Of a stretch of DNA of 64,000 bases, positions 52,379-61,399 are shown piece after piece; the first letter of the stretch is position 1, and every line of letters begins with the position of its first letter. A program made the position numbers and the translations under genes. Origin of the DNA: Sphingobium nicotianae (GTDB lineage Bacteria; Pseudomonadota; Alphaproteobacteria; Sphingomonadales; Sphingomonadaceae). The notes beneath the pieces were generated by a model, which was not told where the DNA came from, made no database searches, and was given only the letters and a program-made list of their open reading frames with translations. Location: assembly GCF_018603885.1 (NCBI RefSeq), contig NZ_JAHGAW010000005.1:124001-188000 (forward strand). The letters are read 5' to 3'.

Positions 52379-53704
52379 TCACCGATAGGCGATTATGCGC
52401 CCTTCGTCGGTCAGCAGGTAAAGCATCTTGTCGGCGACGATCGGCGGCAGCGACACGCCCTGGCCGACTTCGCGCTCGGACAAGGTCTTGCCGGTCGCGG
52501 GATCGGCGAAAACGAGCGCGCCCTCGGTCGAGACGAGGACCAGCTTGCCGCCCGCGAGGATGGGGCCGTGCCAGCGGATCGCGCCGGTCTTCTTCTTGGG
52601 CTTTTTCCAGGCCGGCAGCTCGCTGATCCAGCGCACTTTGCCAGTCGCGCGCGTGATGCAGAAGAGGCGGGCCTTGTCGGTGACGACGAATACCCAGTCG
52701 CCGACCACCAGCGGTGTCGCCACCCCGCCGATGTTGAGCTCCCACAGGCGCTGTCCGCTGAGCAGTTCATAAGAGGCCATGCGGCCGCCTTCGCCGATCG
52801 CGAACACGCGGCCGCGGTCGATCACCGGATCGGCGTCGATGTCGGTGAGCGTCGAAACCGAGGTCGAGATGCTGGTCTTGCTGAGCGCGTCGCCCCACAG
52901 CACGCGGCCATTCTCGTAGCGATAGGCGGTGAGCTCGCCCGAGCTGTAGCCGGCAAGCACCGAGCCCTGGCCGGCCGAGGGCGCCGCGACGCCGAACACG
53001 CCGGTCGGCTCGAGCGTGCCGCCATCGGTCCACAGCGTCGCGCCGTCGGTCTCGTTGAGCGCGAAGAGCTGGTTGTCCTGGCTCATCACATAGACGTTGC
53101 CGTTGGAGAGCGAGGGCGATCCGCGCAGCGGGCCGCCGGGCCGCACCTTCCACATCACCTTGCCGTCCGCCACGTTGAGCGCGGCGACGTCGCCGATGCC
53201 GCTCGTCGCATAGACGCGGTCGCCCTCGACGCTGACGCCACCGCCGAACTCGACCTTGCCGTTGTCGTCCTTGGACTTGATGCTGCTGGCCCACAGGCGT
53301 TGGCCGGTCTTGGCGTCGAAGGCGGAGACGGTGGCGTCGGTGCCGATCGCATAGAGCTTGCCGGCCTGGACGACGGGTGGCGAGGCGAGGCGCATCCGCG
53401 AGGTGCCGCCCTGGATGTTGGCCCGCCACACTTCCTGCGTGCCCGCGCCGAGCGCGGCATGGCCGAACGCCTTGGAGGCGTTGCCGCCCGATTGCTCCCA
53501 GTCCGCATTGTCGACCGGCTCGGGCACGGTGACCGGGATCGTCGAGATGGAATCGTCCGCCGAGACGACCTCGGCACCGCTCAGGATGGAGGTGCGCTGG
53601 CCGCTGACGGGCGTCTTGGGCCCGCCCTTCTTGCCGCCGATCCCGCCGCAGCCGGTCACGAGGAGGGCCATGGGCAGGATCATCCAGCCGCCACGAATTG
53701 TCAT
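52379..53704 (-). CDS. bamB: Outer-membrane assembly factor BamB
   Basis: 441 residues. MTIRGGWMILPMALLVTGCG is a compact lipoprotein signal with lipobox VTGC, and AAGGTGAGGG sits eight bases upstream, so this ATG is preferred to one 30 bases earlier. The mature protein is an eight-bladed beta-propeller with repeated SAFDAKTGQRLWA, ALNVADGKVMWK and ALNETDGATLWT units, the PQQ-like repeats of BamB. It is the lipoprotein of the BAM complex that helps insert beta-barrels such as the TonB receptors. It has no PQQ or haem site, unlike the true dehydrogenase at 6.4 kb. Confidence 0.88.
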   Translation of the reverse strand: MTIRGGWMILPMALLVTGCGGIGGKKGGPKTPVSGQRTSILSGAEVVSADDSISTIPVTVPEPVDNADWEQSGGNASKAFGHAALGAGTQEVWRANIQGGTSRMRLASPPVVQAGKLYAIGTDATVSAFDAKTGQRLWASSIKSKDDNGKVEFGGGVSVEGDRVYATSGIGDVAALNVADGKVMWKVRPGGPLRGSPSLSNGNVYVMSQDNQLFALNETDGATLWTDGGTLEPTGVFGVAAPSAGQGSVLAGYSSGELTAYRYENGRVLWGDALSKTSISTSVSTLTDIDADPVIDRGRVFAIGEGGRMASYELLSGQRLWELNIGGVATPLVVGDWVFVVTDKARLFCITRATGKVRWISELPAWKKPKKKTGAIRWHGPILAGGKLVLVSTEGALVFADPATGKTLSEREVGQGVSLPPIVADKMLYLLTDEGRIIAYR

Positions 53705-53738
53705 GCGAACCCTCACCTTGTCATTGTTCTTCATAGTC

Positions 53739-54434
53739 TCAGCGCGCCAGTGCCGGCGCGGGAGCGGCCGGGGCGGCGGCCCCGAGGGCGCTCGCCATCT
53801 GGCCGGCGCGCAGCTTGATCGAATCCGGCACGGCCGCATCGCGCGCCAGGCTGCCGAACAGCTCGGCCGCCAGATCGCGCTTGCCCATCTTGAGATAGGC
53901 GATGGCGGTCAGCTCGCCGGCGCTGCCGTACCAGGCATTGCCCGGCACGGCCAGACCCTTGAGTGCGGCCACGACCTGATCGGGCGCCATGCTGTCGAAG
54001 CTGAGCGCGGTCTTGCGGATCAGGGCGGCGTCCTTGGCCGGCTGCAGCGCGGCGGGATCGGCGATGATGGCGTCATAGGTGGCCACGGCCTCCTTGTCGT
54101 CATTCTTGCCCGCGGCGAGCGCGGCCTTCACCAGCTGCGCCTGCGATTTGTAGCCCGGGCCACCTCCGGCGACCAGCTTGTCATAGACCGGCTGGTCGAG
54201 CGAGGCGGCTTCCGCGCTCTTGAGCAGGTCGGCGAACTGCTCGCTATTGGCCTCCGCGACGCTGTTGCGATGATTCTGCCACAGCAGCCAGCCGCCATAG
54301 GCGCCGAGCGCGAGAACCACCGCGCCCGCCACGACGCGGCCATATCTGCTCCAGAAGGACAGCATGTCGTCCTGGCGGACGGCATCGTCGACTTCCTTGA
54401 TCAATGCATCGCTCTGATATGGCGTCAGGGCCAA
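53739..54434 (-). CDS. YfgM-like TPR membrane protein
   Basis: 231 residues from a TTG start with GGAG upstream. The N-terminal cytoplasmic part is followed by one membrane helix (VVAGAVVLALGAYGGWLLW, near residue 33), then periplasmic TPR-like helices (ALAAGKNDDKEAVATYDAI near 105). The C-terminus is Ala/Pro-rich. It matches the YfgM-type ancillary factor of the SecYEG translocon that precedes bamB in many genomes. It ends 34 bases before the bamB start used here. Confidence 0.75.
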   Translation of the reverse strand: MALTPYQSDALIKEVDDAVRQDDMLSFWSRYGRVVAGAVVLALGAYGGWLLWQNHRNSVAEANSEQFADLLKSAEAASLDQPVYDKLVAGGGPGYKSQAQLVKAALAAGKNDDKEAVATYDAIIADPAALQPAKDAALIRKTALSFDSMAPDQVVAALKGLAVPGNAWYGSAGELTAIAYLKMGKRDLAAELFGSLARDAAVPDSIKLRAGQMASALGAAAPAAPAPALAR

Positions 54435-54514
54435 ATCGTGTCTCCAGTGAGAATATGGTCAATGTGAGGGAATTTGTGGCCGCGGACCTTAGCGGGGGCT
54501 GAACCCCAAGCAAA

Positions 54515-55387
54515 TCACTTTTTGGATCGATAGAGCTGGTCGTCACCCGGGAAGCTGCGCGCGCGCACCTCTGCGGCATAATCTGCCGCGGCTTCGCCGA
54601 TTGTCGCGGCGATGTCGGCATAGCGCTTCACGAAGCGCGGCGTGCGCTCGAACAGGCCCAGCATGTCCTCGGTCACCAGCACCTGCCCGTCGCAGCGCGG
54701 CGAGGCGCCGATGCCGATGGTGGGACAGGGGACGGCGCCGGTGATCGCGGCCGCGACCGGCTCCAGCACGCCCTCGATGACCATCGCGAAACAACCGGCG
54801 TCGGCGACGGCGCGCGCATCCTCCAGGATCTTGTGCGCTTCGGCCTCGTCCTTGCCACGCGGACCGTAGCCGCCGAGCATGTTGATCGCCTGTGGGGTGA
54901 GGCCGACATGGCCGCACACCGGAATGCCGCGCGCCGCGAGGAAGGCGATCGTCTCGGCCATGGCCGCGCCGCCCTCCAGCTTGACGCCCGCCGCGCCTGT
55001 TTCCTTGAGCAGGCGCGATGCGCTCTCGAAGGCCTGGGCAGGCGAGGCTTCGTAGCTGCCGAACGGCATGTCGATGATCACGACGCTGTGATAGCTGCCG
55101 CGCACCACCGCCGCGCCATGCGCCGCCATCATCTCCAGCGTGACCGGCACGCTCGACGGCAGCCCGTAGATGACCTGCCCGAGCGAATCCCCGACCAGCA
55201 GCATGTCGCAATGCGGATCGAGCAGCTGCGCCTGCCGCGCCGTGTAGGCGGTGAGCACGACGATCGGCTCGGCGGTGACGCCGTCGACCTTGCGGCCGCG
55301 CAGGGCCGGGATGGTCAGCCGCTTCATCGGCGCCGGGGTCGGATTGGCGCGGCTGGTCGCGGTGTCGAGCGTGTAGGTCGTGGACAT
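54515..55387 (-). CDS. panB: 3-methyl-2-oxobutanoate hydroxymethyltransferase
   Basis: A 290-residue TIM barrel. [20 protein letters not shown] (near residue 59) with the metal-binding Asp, [19 protein letters not shown] (near 106), GVKLEGG (near 132) and CGHVGLTPQ (near 157) with the catalytic region near EGVLEPV identify PanB. It transfers a hydroxymethyl group from 5,10-methylene-THF to alpha-ketoisovalerate, the first committed step to pantothenate and CoA. It thus draws on the same folate pool that LigM and MetF feed. The spacer to the TPR gene is 80 bases. Confidence 0.92.
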   Translation of the reverse strand: MSTTYTLDTATSRANPTPAPMKRLTIPALRGRKVDGVTAEPIVVLTAYTARQAQLLDPHCDMLLVGDSLGQVIYGLPSSVPVTLEMMAAHGAAVVRGSYHSVVIIDMPFGSYEASPAQAFESASRLLKETGAAGVKLEGGAAMAETIAFLAARGIPVCGHVGLTPQAINMLGGYGPRGKDEAEAHKILEDARAVADAGCFAMVIEGVLEPVAAAITGAVPCPTIGIGASPRCDGQVLVTEDMLGLFERTPRFVKRYADIAATIGEAAADYAAEVRARSFPGDDQLYRSKK

Positions 55388-55544
55388 GGCCGCGCTTTAG
55401 CCGATGGCGGGCGAGGGGGCCAGCCCGATGGGAGTGGGACCGGTCGGCCACCGTTCGTCGCAAAATCGGGCCGGAAGCTTAACGAAAATGCCTATCATGA
55501 TTGACTTGTTCCGGGCCGCAGGGTGACGTGGAGGCCACGGAGAT

Positions 55545-56636
55545 GTGGGTTTGGGTGAACGTGGATTGATCGAACAGGCGTTCGCGGAAGCGCCTTTCTC
55601 GGATGATGGCTGGCTTAAGGCACTGGATGTGATGGCGACCGCGACCGGATCGGCGCGCGGGCAGCTCATCTTCATGGGCGAGCGGCATCTGGGGTTCAAC
55701 TGCGTCACCAACGTATCCGATGACTATTTCGGCGATTTCGTGGCGATCGAGGGTCACCGGCCCGAGGTGAACTGGCGGGTGGCGGCGAGTGGGCGACCGC
55801 TCGAAATCATCCACGAGCATCATTACGATGCCGCTCGCGCGGTGCATACCGACGAGCGTTATCTCGATCACGCCCGGCGTTTCGACGCGGAGGACGGCGC
55901 GCAGACTGTCCTCGCGACCGGGGCGAGCGGCCTGTTCGGTCTGGCGACGCTACGCGCGCGCAACGACGGCCGGACCGACGAGCGCGCCCGCGCGACATTC
56001 GGTTTTGCTGCGCATCATGCGCTGGCGGCGGTGCGCGCCCAGATCGCGCTGGAGAGCCAGGGCGCGGCGCTGGTACGCGGCTCGCTCGAAGCGCTGCGCG
56101 TCGCGGCGGTGCTGATCGACGGCAATGGCATGGTTTGCGCGGTGACGCCCGGCGCCGAAACGGTTCTCGCGTCCAACAGCTTCAAACTTGTTGGCCAGCA
56201 ATTGATCGCGACGGCGAAACAGGATCACATCGCGCTCCAGGCGCGCATCGGCGCCGCGATGCGCGGCATCGACTTTGCCGGCCCGGATATGTGGACGCGC
56301 ATTGCCGGCGCTGCCTGCCTCGTCGAGGTCACATCTTTGCCGTCGATGCGCTGGAATTTCGGTTTCCGGCCCCGCCTCATCGTGACATTCCGTTTTCCGG
56401 TGCCGATCGGAAGGGATGATGCTGCCCGGCTTGCTGCTGCCCTGCCGCTGACCCAGGCCGAGGCGGAAATCGTCGCGCTGCTGGCTGCGGGTCTGCCGCG
56501 CACCAATATCGCTGCAGTTCGCGGCACCAGCGCCGAGACGGTGGGCACACAGCTACGCGCCATCTTCGGAAAATGTGAAGTGCGTCGCGAAGCGGAACTT
56601 GTCGCGCTGGCAGTATCGCGCCTTTCGCCACGCTGA
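55545..56636 (+). CDS. LuxR-type HTH regulator with PAS-like sensor region
   Basis: About 363 residues from a GTG; a TTG six bases later is an equally possible start. The N-terminal part (ALDVMATATGSARGQLIFMG) looks like a sensor domain, a second PAS-like unit begins RVAAVLIDGNGMVCAVTPGA (near 185), and the C-terminus has the LuxR/GerE helix-turn-helix: LTQAEAEIVALLAAGLPRTN then AETVGTQLRAIFGKCEVRRE (near 320-350). Such orphan regulators are common in sphingomonads. Its ligand and targets are unknown. It diverges from panB. Confidence 0.75.
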   Translation: MGLGERGLIEQAFAEAPFSDDGWLKALDVMATATGSARGQLIFMGERHLGFNCVTNVSDDYFGDFVAIEGHRPEVNWRVAASGRPLEIIHEHHYDAARAVHTDERYLDHARRFDAEDGAQTVLATGASGLFGLATLRARNDGRTDERARATFGFAAHHALAAVRAQIALESQGAALVRGSLEALRVAAVLIDGNGMVCAVTPGAETVLASNSFKLVGQQLIATAKQDHIALQARIGAAMRGIDFAGPDMWTRIAGAACLVEVTSLPSMRWNFGFRPRLIVTFRFPVPIGRDDAARLAAALPLTQAEAEIVALLAAGLPRTNIAAVRGTSAETVGTQLRAIFGKCEVRREAELVALAVSRLSPR

Positions 56637-56800
56637 GCGCTTGTCCCGATCTGGGACGATTGCGGCCCTACCATGATCGGGGGATGCCGCCGCGCGGGAA
56701 GCTTTTTAGATCGGGTTCATGACGGCCGCCGCGTCCCTCTGGGTGACGCGGACCGTCAGGCTTGTCGGTTCCCGTGTGGGACGGGTTCCGATGGCTCCCC

Positions 56801-56840
56801 GGAGGTGCCTCGATGCCCGCGATCCGAGCGAGGCACCTCC
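56801..56840. terminator. Hairpin between convergent genes
   Basis: GGAGGTGCCTCG and CGAGGCACCTCC form a perfect 12-base stem around 16 bases, between the LuxR-type gene and the small membrane protein gene. Bidirectional termination is plausible although no long T run follows. Confidence 0.5.
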
Positions 56841-56862
56841 CAAGTGGGTTACCGCGAGGCGA

Positions 56863-57087
56863 TCATTGTTTCTTGGCCGCTTCCTGGGCGGCATCGCCCG
56901 CCTGCTGCGCAGCATCGCCGACCTGCTGGGCGGCATGGGAAATGGCGTCGTTCTTGTTGGTTTCCTTGCTGATGAGGAAATAGGCTCCCACCGCAATCAG
57001 CGCGACAATCAGGATGACGAGCACGGCCGTCAGGCCGTTGCCGCCGGAGCGCTCCACGATGACAGTTTTGGGGTCGTCGGTTGCCAT
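56863..57087 (-). CDS. Small single-span membrane protein
   Basis: 74 residues. A short polar start (MATDDPKTVIVERSGGNG) leads to one membrane helix, LTAVLVILIVALIAVGAYFL. A C-terminal amphipathic tail has Ala-rich repeats AAQQVGDAAQQAGDAAQEAA. The pattern recurs in small alphaproteobacterial envelope proteins of unknown role. The ATG chosen gives a compact N-terminus; a longer reading adds 19 residues without evident purpose. Confidence 0.65.
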   Translation of the reverse strand: MATDDPKTVIVERSGGNGLTAVLVILIVALIAVGAYFLISKETNKNDAISHAAQQVGDAAQQAGDAAQEAAKKQ

Positions 57088-57151
57088 GTCAGTCTCTCCA
57101 CAATCGTCCGGTATTGCGGGGAGAATGATCGAGGCGTCCGGCAAGTTCCCG

Positions 57152-57943
57152 TCAGATGATTGCGGGGGCCTGCGTCCCGCGTCGCCGCAGCACCATGCCC
57201 AGCAGGCCGAGGCCGGCGATCAGCATCGCATAAGTGCGGGGCTCGGGCACGGCCGCCGCCTGCGCATATTGGCCGGGATTACCGACATCGAACCGGGCCA
57301 CCGTCTCAAGATGCGGCACGAGCACGCCGTTCTCCAGCGTGTTGTAGGTGGTGAGCGCCACGTCATCGGACTTCGCGCTGCCATAGGCGTCGCCAACCGC
57401 CGAGCAGACCCAGCCGGCCGTCGTGGCAACGGCACCCGCCGCGCCGAACGGGCGGTTGCAGGAGGTGCCCGATGCCGGGAAGCCGACCGGATAGGTCACG
57501 CTGTCGACGATCGCGCTGGCCGCGTCATGGATGTTGATCGTGTCGTTCTTGCCGAGGTTGGACAGGCTGCCGATCGAATAGATTTTCGCGGACGCGGCGA
57601 GATTCCAGAAGGCGCGGAAATCCGTTACGGTCATCTCGGTCAGGATGAGCGATTCGCCGGCCGCGAGGCTGCCGAAAGCGCTGCCGAAGGCGCTGACGTC
57701 GCCTGCCTTGTCGTCGTCATAGACCCAGCCGTTGATGTCGACGGTGGTGTTGCCGAGATTGGTGATCTCGAAAAACTCGCGCTTGTCGCCGATCAGCTTG
57801 GGATTGGGGGTGCCGTCCTTCTTGAGCTCGACCGTGTTGAGGCCCTTGCCTTCGAACATGATCTCCGTGATCCGCACATCGGCGCGGGCGGCCCCGGCGA
57901 GGCAGAGCGTGGCGGCAAGCGCGCACAGGATTTTGCGACTCAT
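57152..57943 (-). CDS. PEP-CTERM protein with lamin-tail-like domain
   Basis: 263 residues. A signal peptide ends AGAARA. The middle has the lamin-tail-domain pattern: ITEIMFEGKGLNTVELKKDG, FFEITNLGNTTVDINGWVYD and SLILTEMTVTDF. The C-terminus is VPEPRTYAMLIAGLGLLGMV followed by LRRRG, the PEP-CTERM sorting signal, processed by exosortase and linked to exopolysaccharide export. Surface or matrix attachment is expected. The protein is not obviously connected with the flagellar genes beside it. Confidence 0.8.
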   Translation of the reverse strand: MSRKILCALAATLCLAGAARADVRITEIMFEGKGLNTVELKKDGTPNPKLIGDKREFFEITNLGNTTVDINGWVYDDDKAGDVSAFGSAFGSLAAGESLILTEMTVTDFRAFWNLAASAKIYSIGSLSNLGKNDTINIHDAASAIVDSVTYPVGFPASGTSCNRPFGAAGAVATTAGWVCSAVGDAYGSAKSDDVALTTYNTLENGVLVPHLETVARFDVGNPGQYAQAAAVPEPRTYAMLIAGLGLLGMVLRRRGTQAPAII

Positions 57944-58071
57944 GATTCCCCCCTTTTCTCAGGATAGTGCGCGGCGATCCGCGCGTCGGTTTTTCGACCG
58001 CGCGGCCCTAGGCATGGTTAATGTCGTTGAGATGACTCCGCGTCAGGCGCGGTGGTCGGGGTTCGGTGGCG

Positions 58072-58800
58072 TCAGGCCCATTCGGCCAGGCGGCCGCGCA
58101 GCTTGTCGAGGGCTGATTTCTTGATCTGGCAGACCCGCGCCGCGCCGATGTCGAGCGTCATGCCGATTTCCTCGAGGTTCATCTCCTCGACGAAATAGAG
58201 CTGCAGCACCATCGCCTCGCGTTCCGGCAGGTCGGAGATGCAGGCGGCGATCGCCTTCTTGAGGGACTCGCGTTCGAGCGCCTCGTCGGCCCGTTCGCCG
58301 ACGTCGGCGAACCACATCGACTGGTCCGAATAGACCTCGTCCATGCTTTCATGCTGCGCAATATCCGTGCCGTCGGCGAGGTCGCGCCACGCCGCGGGAT
58401 CAAGGCCGAGATGGTCGGCAACCTCGGATTCCCGCGCCGGACGGCCGAGCTTCTGCTCGAGTTCGCGCTTGGCGGCCTGGATGGTCTTGCGCCGTGCCAT
58501 GGCGGAGCGGCAGAGCGTCGAATGGCGGCGCAGGTGATCGATCATCGCGCCGCGCACGCGCATTTGCGCATAGGCGGCGAACCCGTGACCGCGATCCTCG
58601 AAGCCGTTCGCGGCCTCGACGAGCGCGACCATGCCGATCTGCAGAAGATCCTCGATGTCGATGGCCGAAGAGACCCGGCCATGGACATGCCAGGCAATTT
58701 TCCGGACGAGCGGCATATATTGCTGCGCGAGATGATCCGGCGACGAGCCGGCCCCGCGTCCATAGGTATATGCTGCAACCTGGAGCTTTGCGCTTTGCAT
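58072..58800 (-). CDS. fliA: Flagellar sigma factor 28
   Basis: 242 residues of the FliA family. Region 2 covers QQYMPLVRKIAWHVHGRVSS, DIEDLLQIGMVALVEAANGF and FAAYAQMRVRGAMIDHLR; region 4 covers LPEREAMVLQLYFVEEMNLE and ARVCQIKKSALDKLRGRL. It directs late flagellar gene transcription and is held by FlgM, encoded 4 kb away. A sigma-28-like promoter lies just upstream, suggesting positive autoregulation. Confidence 0.9.
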   Translation of the reverse strand: MQSAKLQVAAYTYGRGAGSSPDHLAQQYMPLVRKIAWHVHGRVSSAIDIEDLLQIGMVALVEAANGFEDRGHGFAAYAQMRVRGAMIDHLRRHSTLCRSAMARRKTIQAAKRELEQKLGRPARESEVADHLGLDPAAWRDLADGTDIAQHESMDEVYSDQSMWFADVGERADEALERESLKKAIAACISDLPEREAMVLQLYFVEEMNLEEIGMTLDIGAARVCQIKKSALDKLRGRLAEWA

Positions 58801-58824
58801 GCTGGGCGGTCTAACCCAAAAGCC

Positions 58825-58851
58825 TTAACGGACTTTTTCCAAAAAACTTTA
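58825..58851 (-). promoter_or_regulatory. Sigma-28-like promoter before fliA
   Basis: On the minus strand, TAAA, 15 bases, then TCCGTTAA agrees with the FliA consensus TAAA-N15-GCCGATAA at all four -35 bases and six of eight -10 bases. The -10 box lies 25 bases before the fliA start, so the leader would be short. Confidence 0.5.
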
Positions 58852-59284
58852 GAGTTGACCGACGTAAATTTTTTTCGCGGCAATTTTTCGTGAGATCGGA
58901 GCCTGCACGAGATGTGCGGTTTTTGCAGCGACCTTCGGTCGAACGGGGGACGAACCTGCGGGTTCAGAAAGTCCACCTCGTGGCCATCGGGTCGAATGAT
59001 ACGGAAGCCGCGCGCGCCGATGTGAGGGTGGTGCACCGATGGGTGGTTCGGACGGTTCACAACGCTCCGAATGGCGACTGCTGCGGCATGGCGCGGCGCT
59101 GCATTTTCGCTGTCCTACAGGCCGGGAATCATGCCAACTCGACAGCGTTCTTTCTCACCTTGAAAATCGCTTTTTTCGATCAGTCGGTTGCGGGACCGGC
59201 AATCGCGCGCAATTTTATGGTGTTTCACCCGTGACCTTCGTGACCTTCGCCCGAAAGTGACCCGTCGTTGATCGATTGCCTCGA
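58852..59284. other. Region between fliA and flhA without a clear gene
   Basis: About 430 bases. The part near 58850-58885 is AT-rich (AAATTTTTTTCGCG), unlike the rest. A short plus-strand open frame at 58890-59234 has no family features. CGTGACCTTCGTGACCTTCG near 59230 is an inverted relative of a sequence at 25.8 kb. In many flagellar loci flhF and flhG sit here; they are absent. Confidence 0.5.
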
Positions 59285-61390
59285 TCAGGCGGCGAGGCGC
59301 TCGACGCGGTTGATCCGGTTCTCGTTGCCGACGACCGCGACGACCTCGACCGGCTTGCCGTCGGGAATCTCGAGGAAGGAAAGCACGGGCGTCTCGGGCA
59401 GGTGCGGCTTGAACAGGCGCGAGAGGGCACGGCGCGCGATCGGCGAAGTGACGATGGCGAAGCTGCGCGCCTGGGCCAGCAGCGGCCGGGCCGCCTCGCT
59501 CACCTGCTCGATGAGGCGTTGGGCCAGCGCCGGTTCGATCGGATGCTGCGCATCGCCGGCGACGCGCATCGCCTGGGCGAGCAGGCCTTCCAGCTCGCCG
59601 TCGAGCGTGATCACCGGCAGCGGCATCTTCACCGGCACGATGTTCTGGATGATCAGCGAGCCGATGCGCGCGCGCACGGCCTCGGCCAGCATGTCGGTGC
59701 TCATGTCCGGGCGCGCCACCGTGACCATCGCCTCGGCGATGCGGCGGAAGTCCTTGAGCGCGATGCCCTCGGCGAGCAGGGCGCGGCACAGCGCCGTGAT
59801 CTGCGCGAGGCTGAGCGGCTGCGGCGAGAGGCCCTCGGCGAGCTGCGGCGCCACTTCCTTGAGCGTGTCGAGCAGCTTCTTGGCCTCGTCCATGCCGAAA
59901 ATCTCGGAGGCGTTGTGGACGATCAGATGATTGAGGTGAGTCGCGACGACGGTCGAGGGGTCGACGACCGTATAGCCGGCGATGACCGCTTCGCTGCGGC
60001 GATCGGTGTCGATCCAGATGGCGTCGAGGCCGAAGGTGGGGTCGCGCGCGGCGCGGCCCTCGACCGTGCCGGTCAGGTCACCGCTGTCGAGCGCGAGCAA
60101 TTCCTCGGGCCACAGCTCGTCCTCGCCGACGACGACGCCGGCGATGGTGATGCGATACTCGTTGGCACCGAGCGCGAGATTGTCCTTCACGCGGATCATC
60201 GGCACGACGAAGCCGAGCTCGCGCGACAGCTGGCGGCGGATGCCGGTGATGCGGCCGATCAGCGGCGCGTCCTTGCGCTCGTCGACCAGACCGATCAGGC
60301 CATAGCCGATCTCCAGGCCGAGCACCGCGCCGTCCGACACGTCCGACCATTCGATATGAGCCGGGTTCTCCGGGGCGGCCGGCACGTCGACCGGCGCTTC
60401 CTTCGCCGTCTTGGCCGCCTTGCGCAGGCGCCAGGCGACGAGGCCGGCGACGGCGGCCGCAGGGAGGATGATGACATGCGGCATGCCCGGCAGGATGCCA
60501 AGCACGGTGAGGATGCCAGCGACCGGGATCCAGGCCTTGCCGACCCCGAACTGCGAGCTGATCTGGCCGGACAGGTCGCGGTCGGACTTGACGCGGGTGA
60601 CGATCGAGGCCGCGGCGATGGAGAGCAGCAGCGCGGGCACCTGCGCGACGAGGCCGTCGCCGATGGCCAGCAGCACATAGGTCTGCGCCGCCTGGCTGAT
60701 GTCGAGGCCATGACTGACGACGCCGAGCACGATGCCGCCCACGATATTGATGACGAGGATGAGGATGCCGGCGACCGCGTCGCCTTTCACGAACTTGGAA
60801 GCACCGTCCATCGAGCCGTAGAAGTCGGCTTCCGTCGCGACTTCCGCGCGGCGGATCTTGGCTTCCTCGGCCGTTACGAGTCCGGCGTTGAGATCGGCGT
60901 CGATCGCCATCTGCTTGCCGGGCATGGCATCCAGCGTGAAGCGGGCGGAGACTTCCGAGACGCGGCCCGCGCCCTTGGTGATCACCACGAGGTTGATGAT
61001 CATCAGGATCGCGAACACGAAGATGCCGACGACATAGTCGCCGCCGATGAGGAAGTTGCCGAATGCCTGGATGACATAGCCGGCCGCGTCATGCCCGGTA
61101 TGGCCCTGGACCAGCACGACGCGGGTCGAGGCGACATTGAGCGCGAGGCGAAACAAGGTCGTGAACAGCAGCACCGTGGGGAAGCTGGAAAAATCGAGCG
61201 GCTTGGTCGCGTTCAGCGCCACCATCAGGACGGCGAGGCTGATCATGATGTTGGTGATGAAGCCGATGTCGAGCATGATCGCCGGAACCGGCACCATCAT
61301 GAAGGTCACGAGCGCCAGGATGGCGAGCGGCAGGACCGCGCCTTTGGCCGAGTTCACCCAGATCTTGCCGTTGATGTCGCTGCGGGTCAT
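59285..61390 (-). CDS. flhA: Flagellar export gate protein FlhA
   Basis: 701 residues, the family length. Eight membrane segments occupy the first 330 residues, including GFITNIMISLAVLMVALNAT (near 42) and the FHIPEP-type loop RFTLDAMPGKQMAIDADLNA (near 148). The C-terminal cytoplasmic domain contains LDAIWIDTDRRSEAVIAGYT (near 450). FlhA is the major gate of the flagellar type III export apparatus and docks late-substrate chaperones. It begins 9 bases after the transglycosylase stop, so both come from the sigma-54-type promoter upstream. Confidence 0.93.
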   Translation of the reverse strand: MTRSDINGKIWVNSAKGAVLPLAILALVTFMMVPVPAIMLDIGFITNIMISLAVLMVALNATKPLDFSSFPTVLLFTTLFRLALNVASTRVVLVQGHTGHDAAGYVIQAFGNFLIGGDYVVGIFVFAILMIINLVVITKGAGRVSEVSARFTLDAMPGKQMAIDADLNAGLVTAEEAKIRRAEVATEADFYGSMDGASKFVKGDAVAGILILVINIVGGIVLGVVSHGLDISQAAQTYVLLAIGDGLVAQVPALLLSIAAASIVTRVKSDRDLSGQISSQFGVGKAWIPVAGILTVLGILPGMPHVIILPAAAVAGLVAWRLRKAAKTAKEAPVDVPAAPENPAHIEWSDVSDGAVLGLEIGYGLIGLVDERKDAPLIGRITGIRRQLSRELGFVVPMIRVKDNLALGANEYRITIAGVVVGEDELWPEELLALDSGDLTGTVEGRAARDPTFGLDAIWIDTDRRSEAVIAGYTVVDPSTVVATHLNHLIVHNASEIFGMDEAKKLLDTLKEVAPQLAEGLSPQPLSLAQITALCRALLAEGIALKDFRRIAEAMVTVARPDMSTDMLAEAVRARIGSLIIQNIVPVKMPLPVITLDGELEGLLAQAMRVAGDAQHPIEPALAQRLIEQVSEAARPLLAQARSFAIVTSPIARRALSRLFKPHLPETPVLSFLEIPDGKPVEVVAVVGNENRINRVERLAA

Positions 61391-61399
61391 GTCGGGTTC

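Noticed and set aside
58890..59234. Possible plus-strand gene between fliA and flhA
   Set aside because: No ribosome site, no family feature and mixed composition; listed only as an unassigned region.
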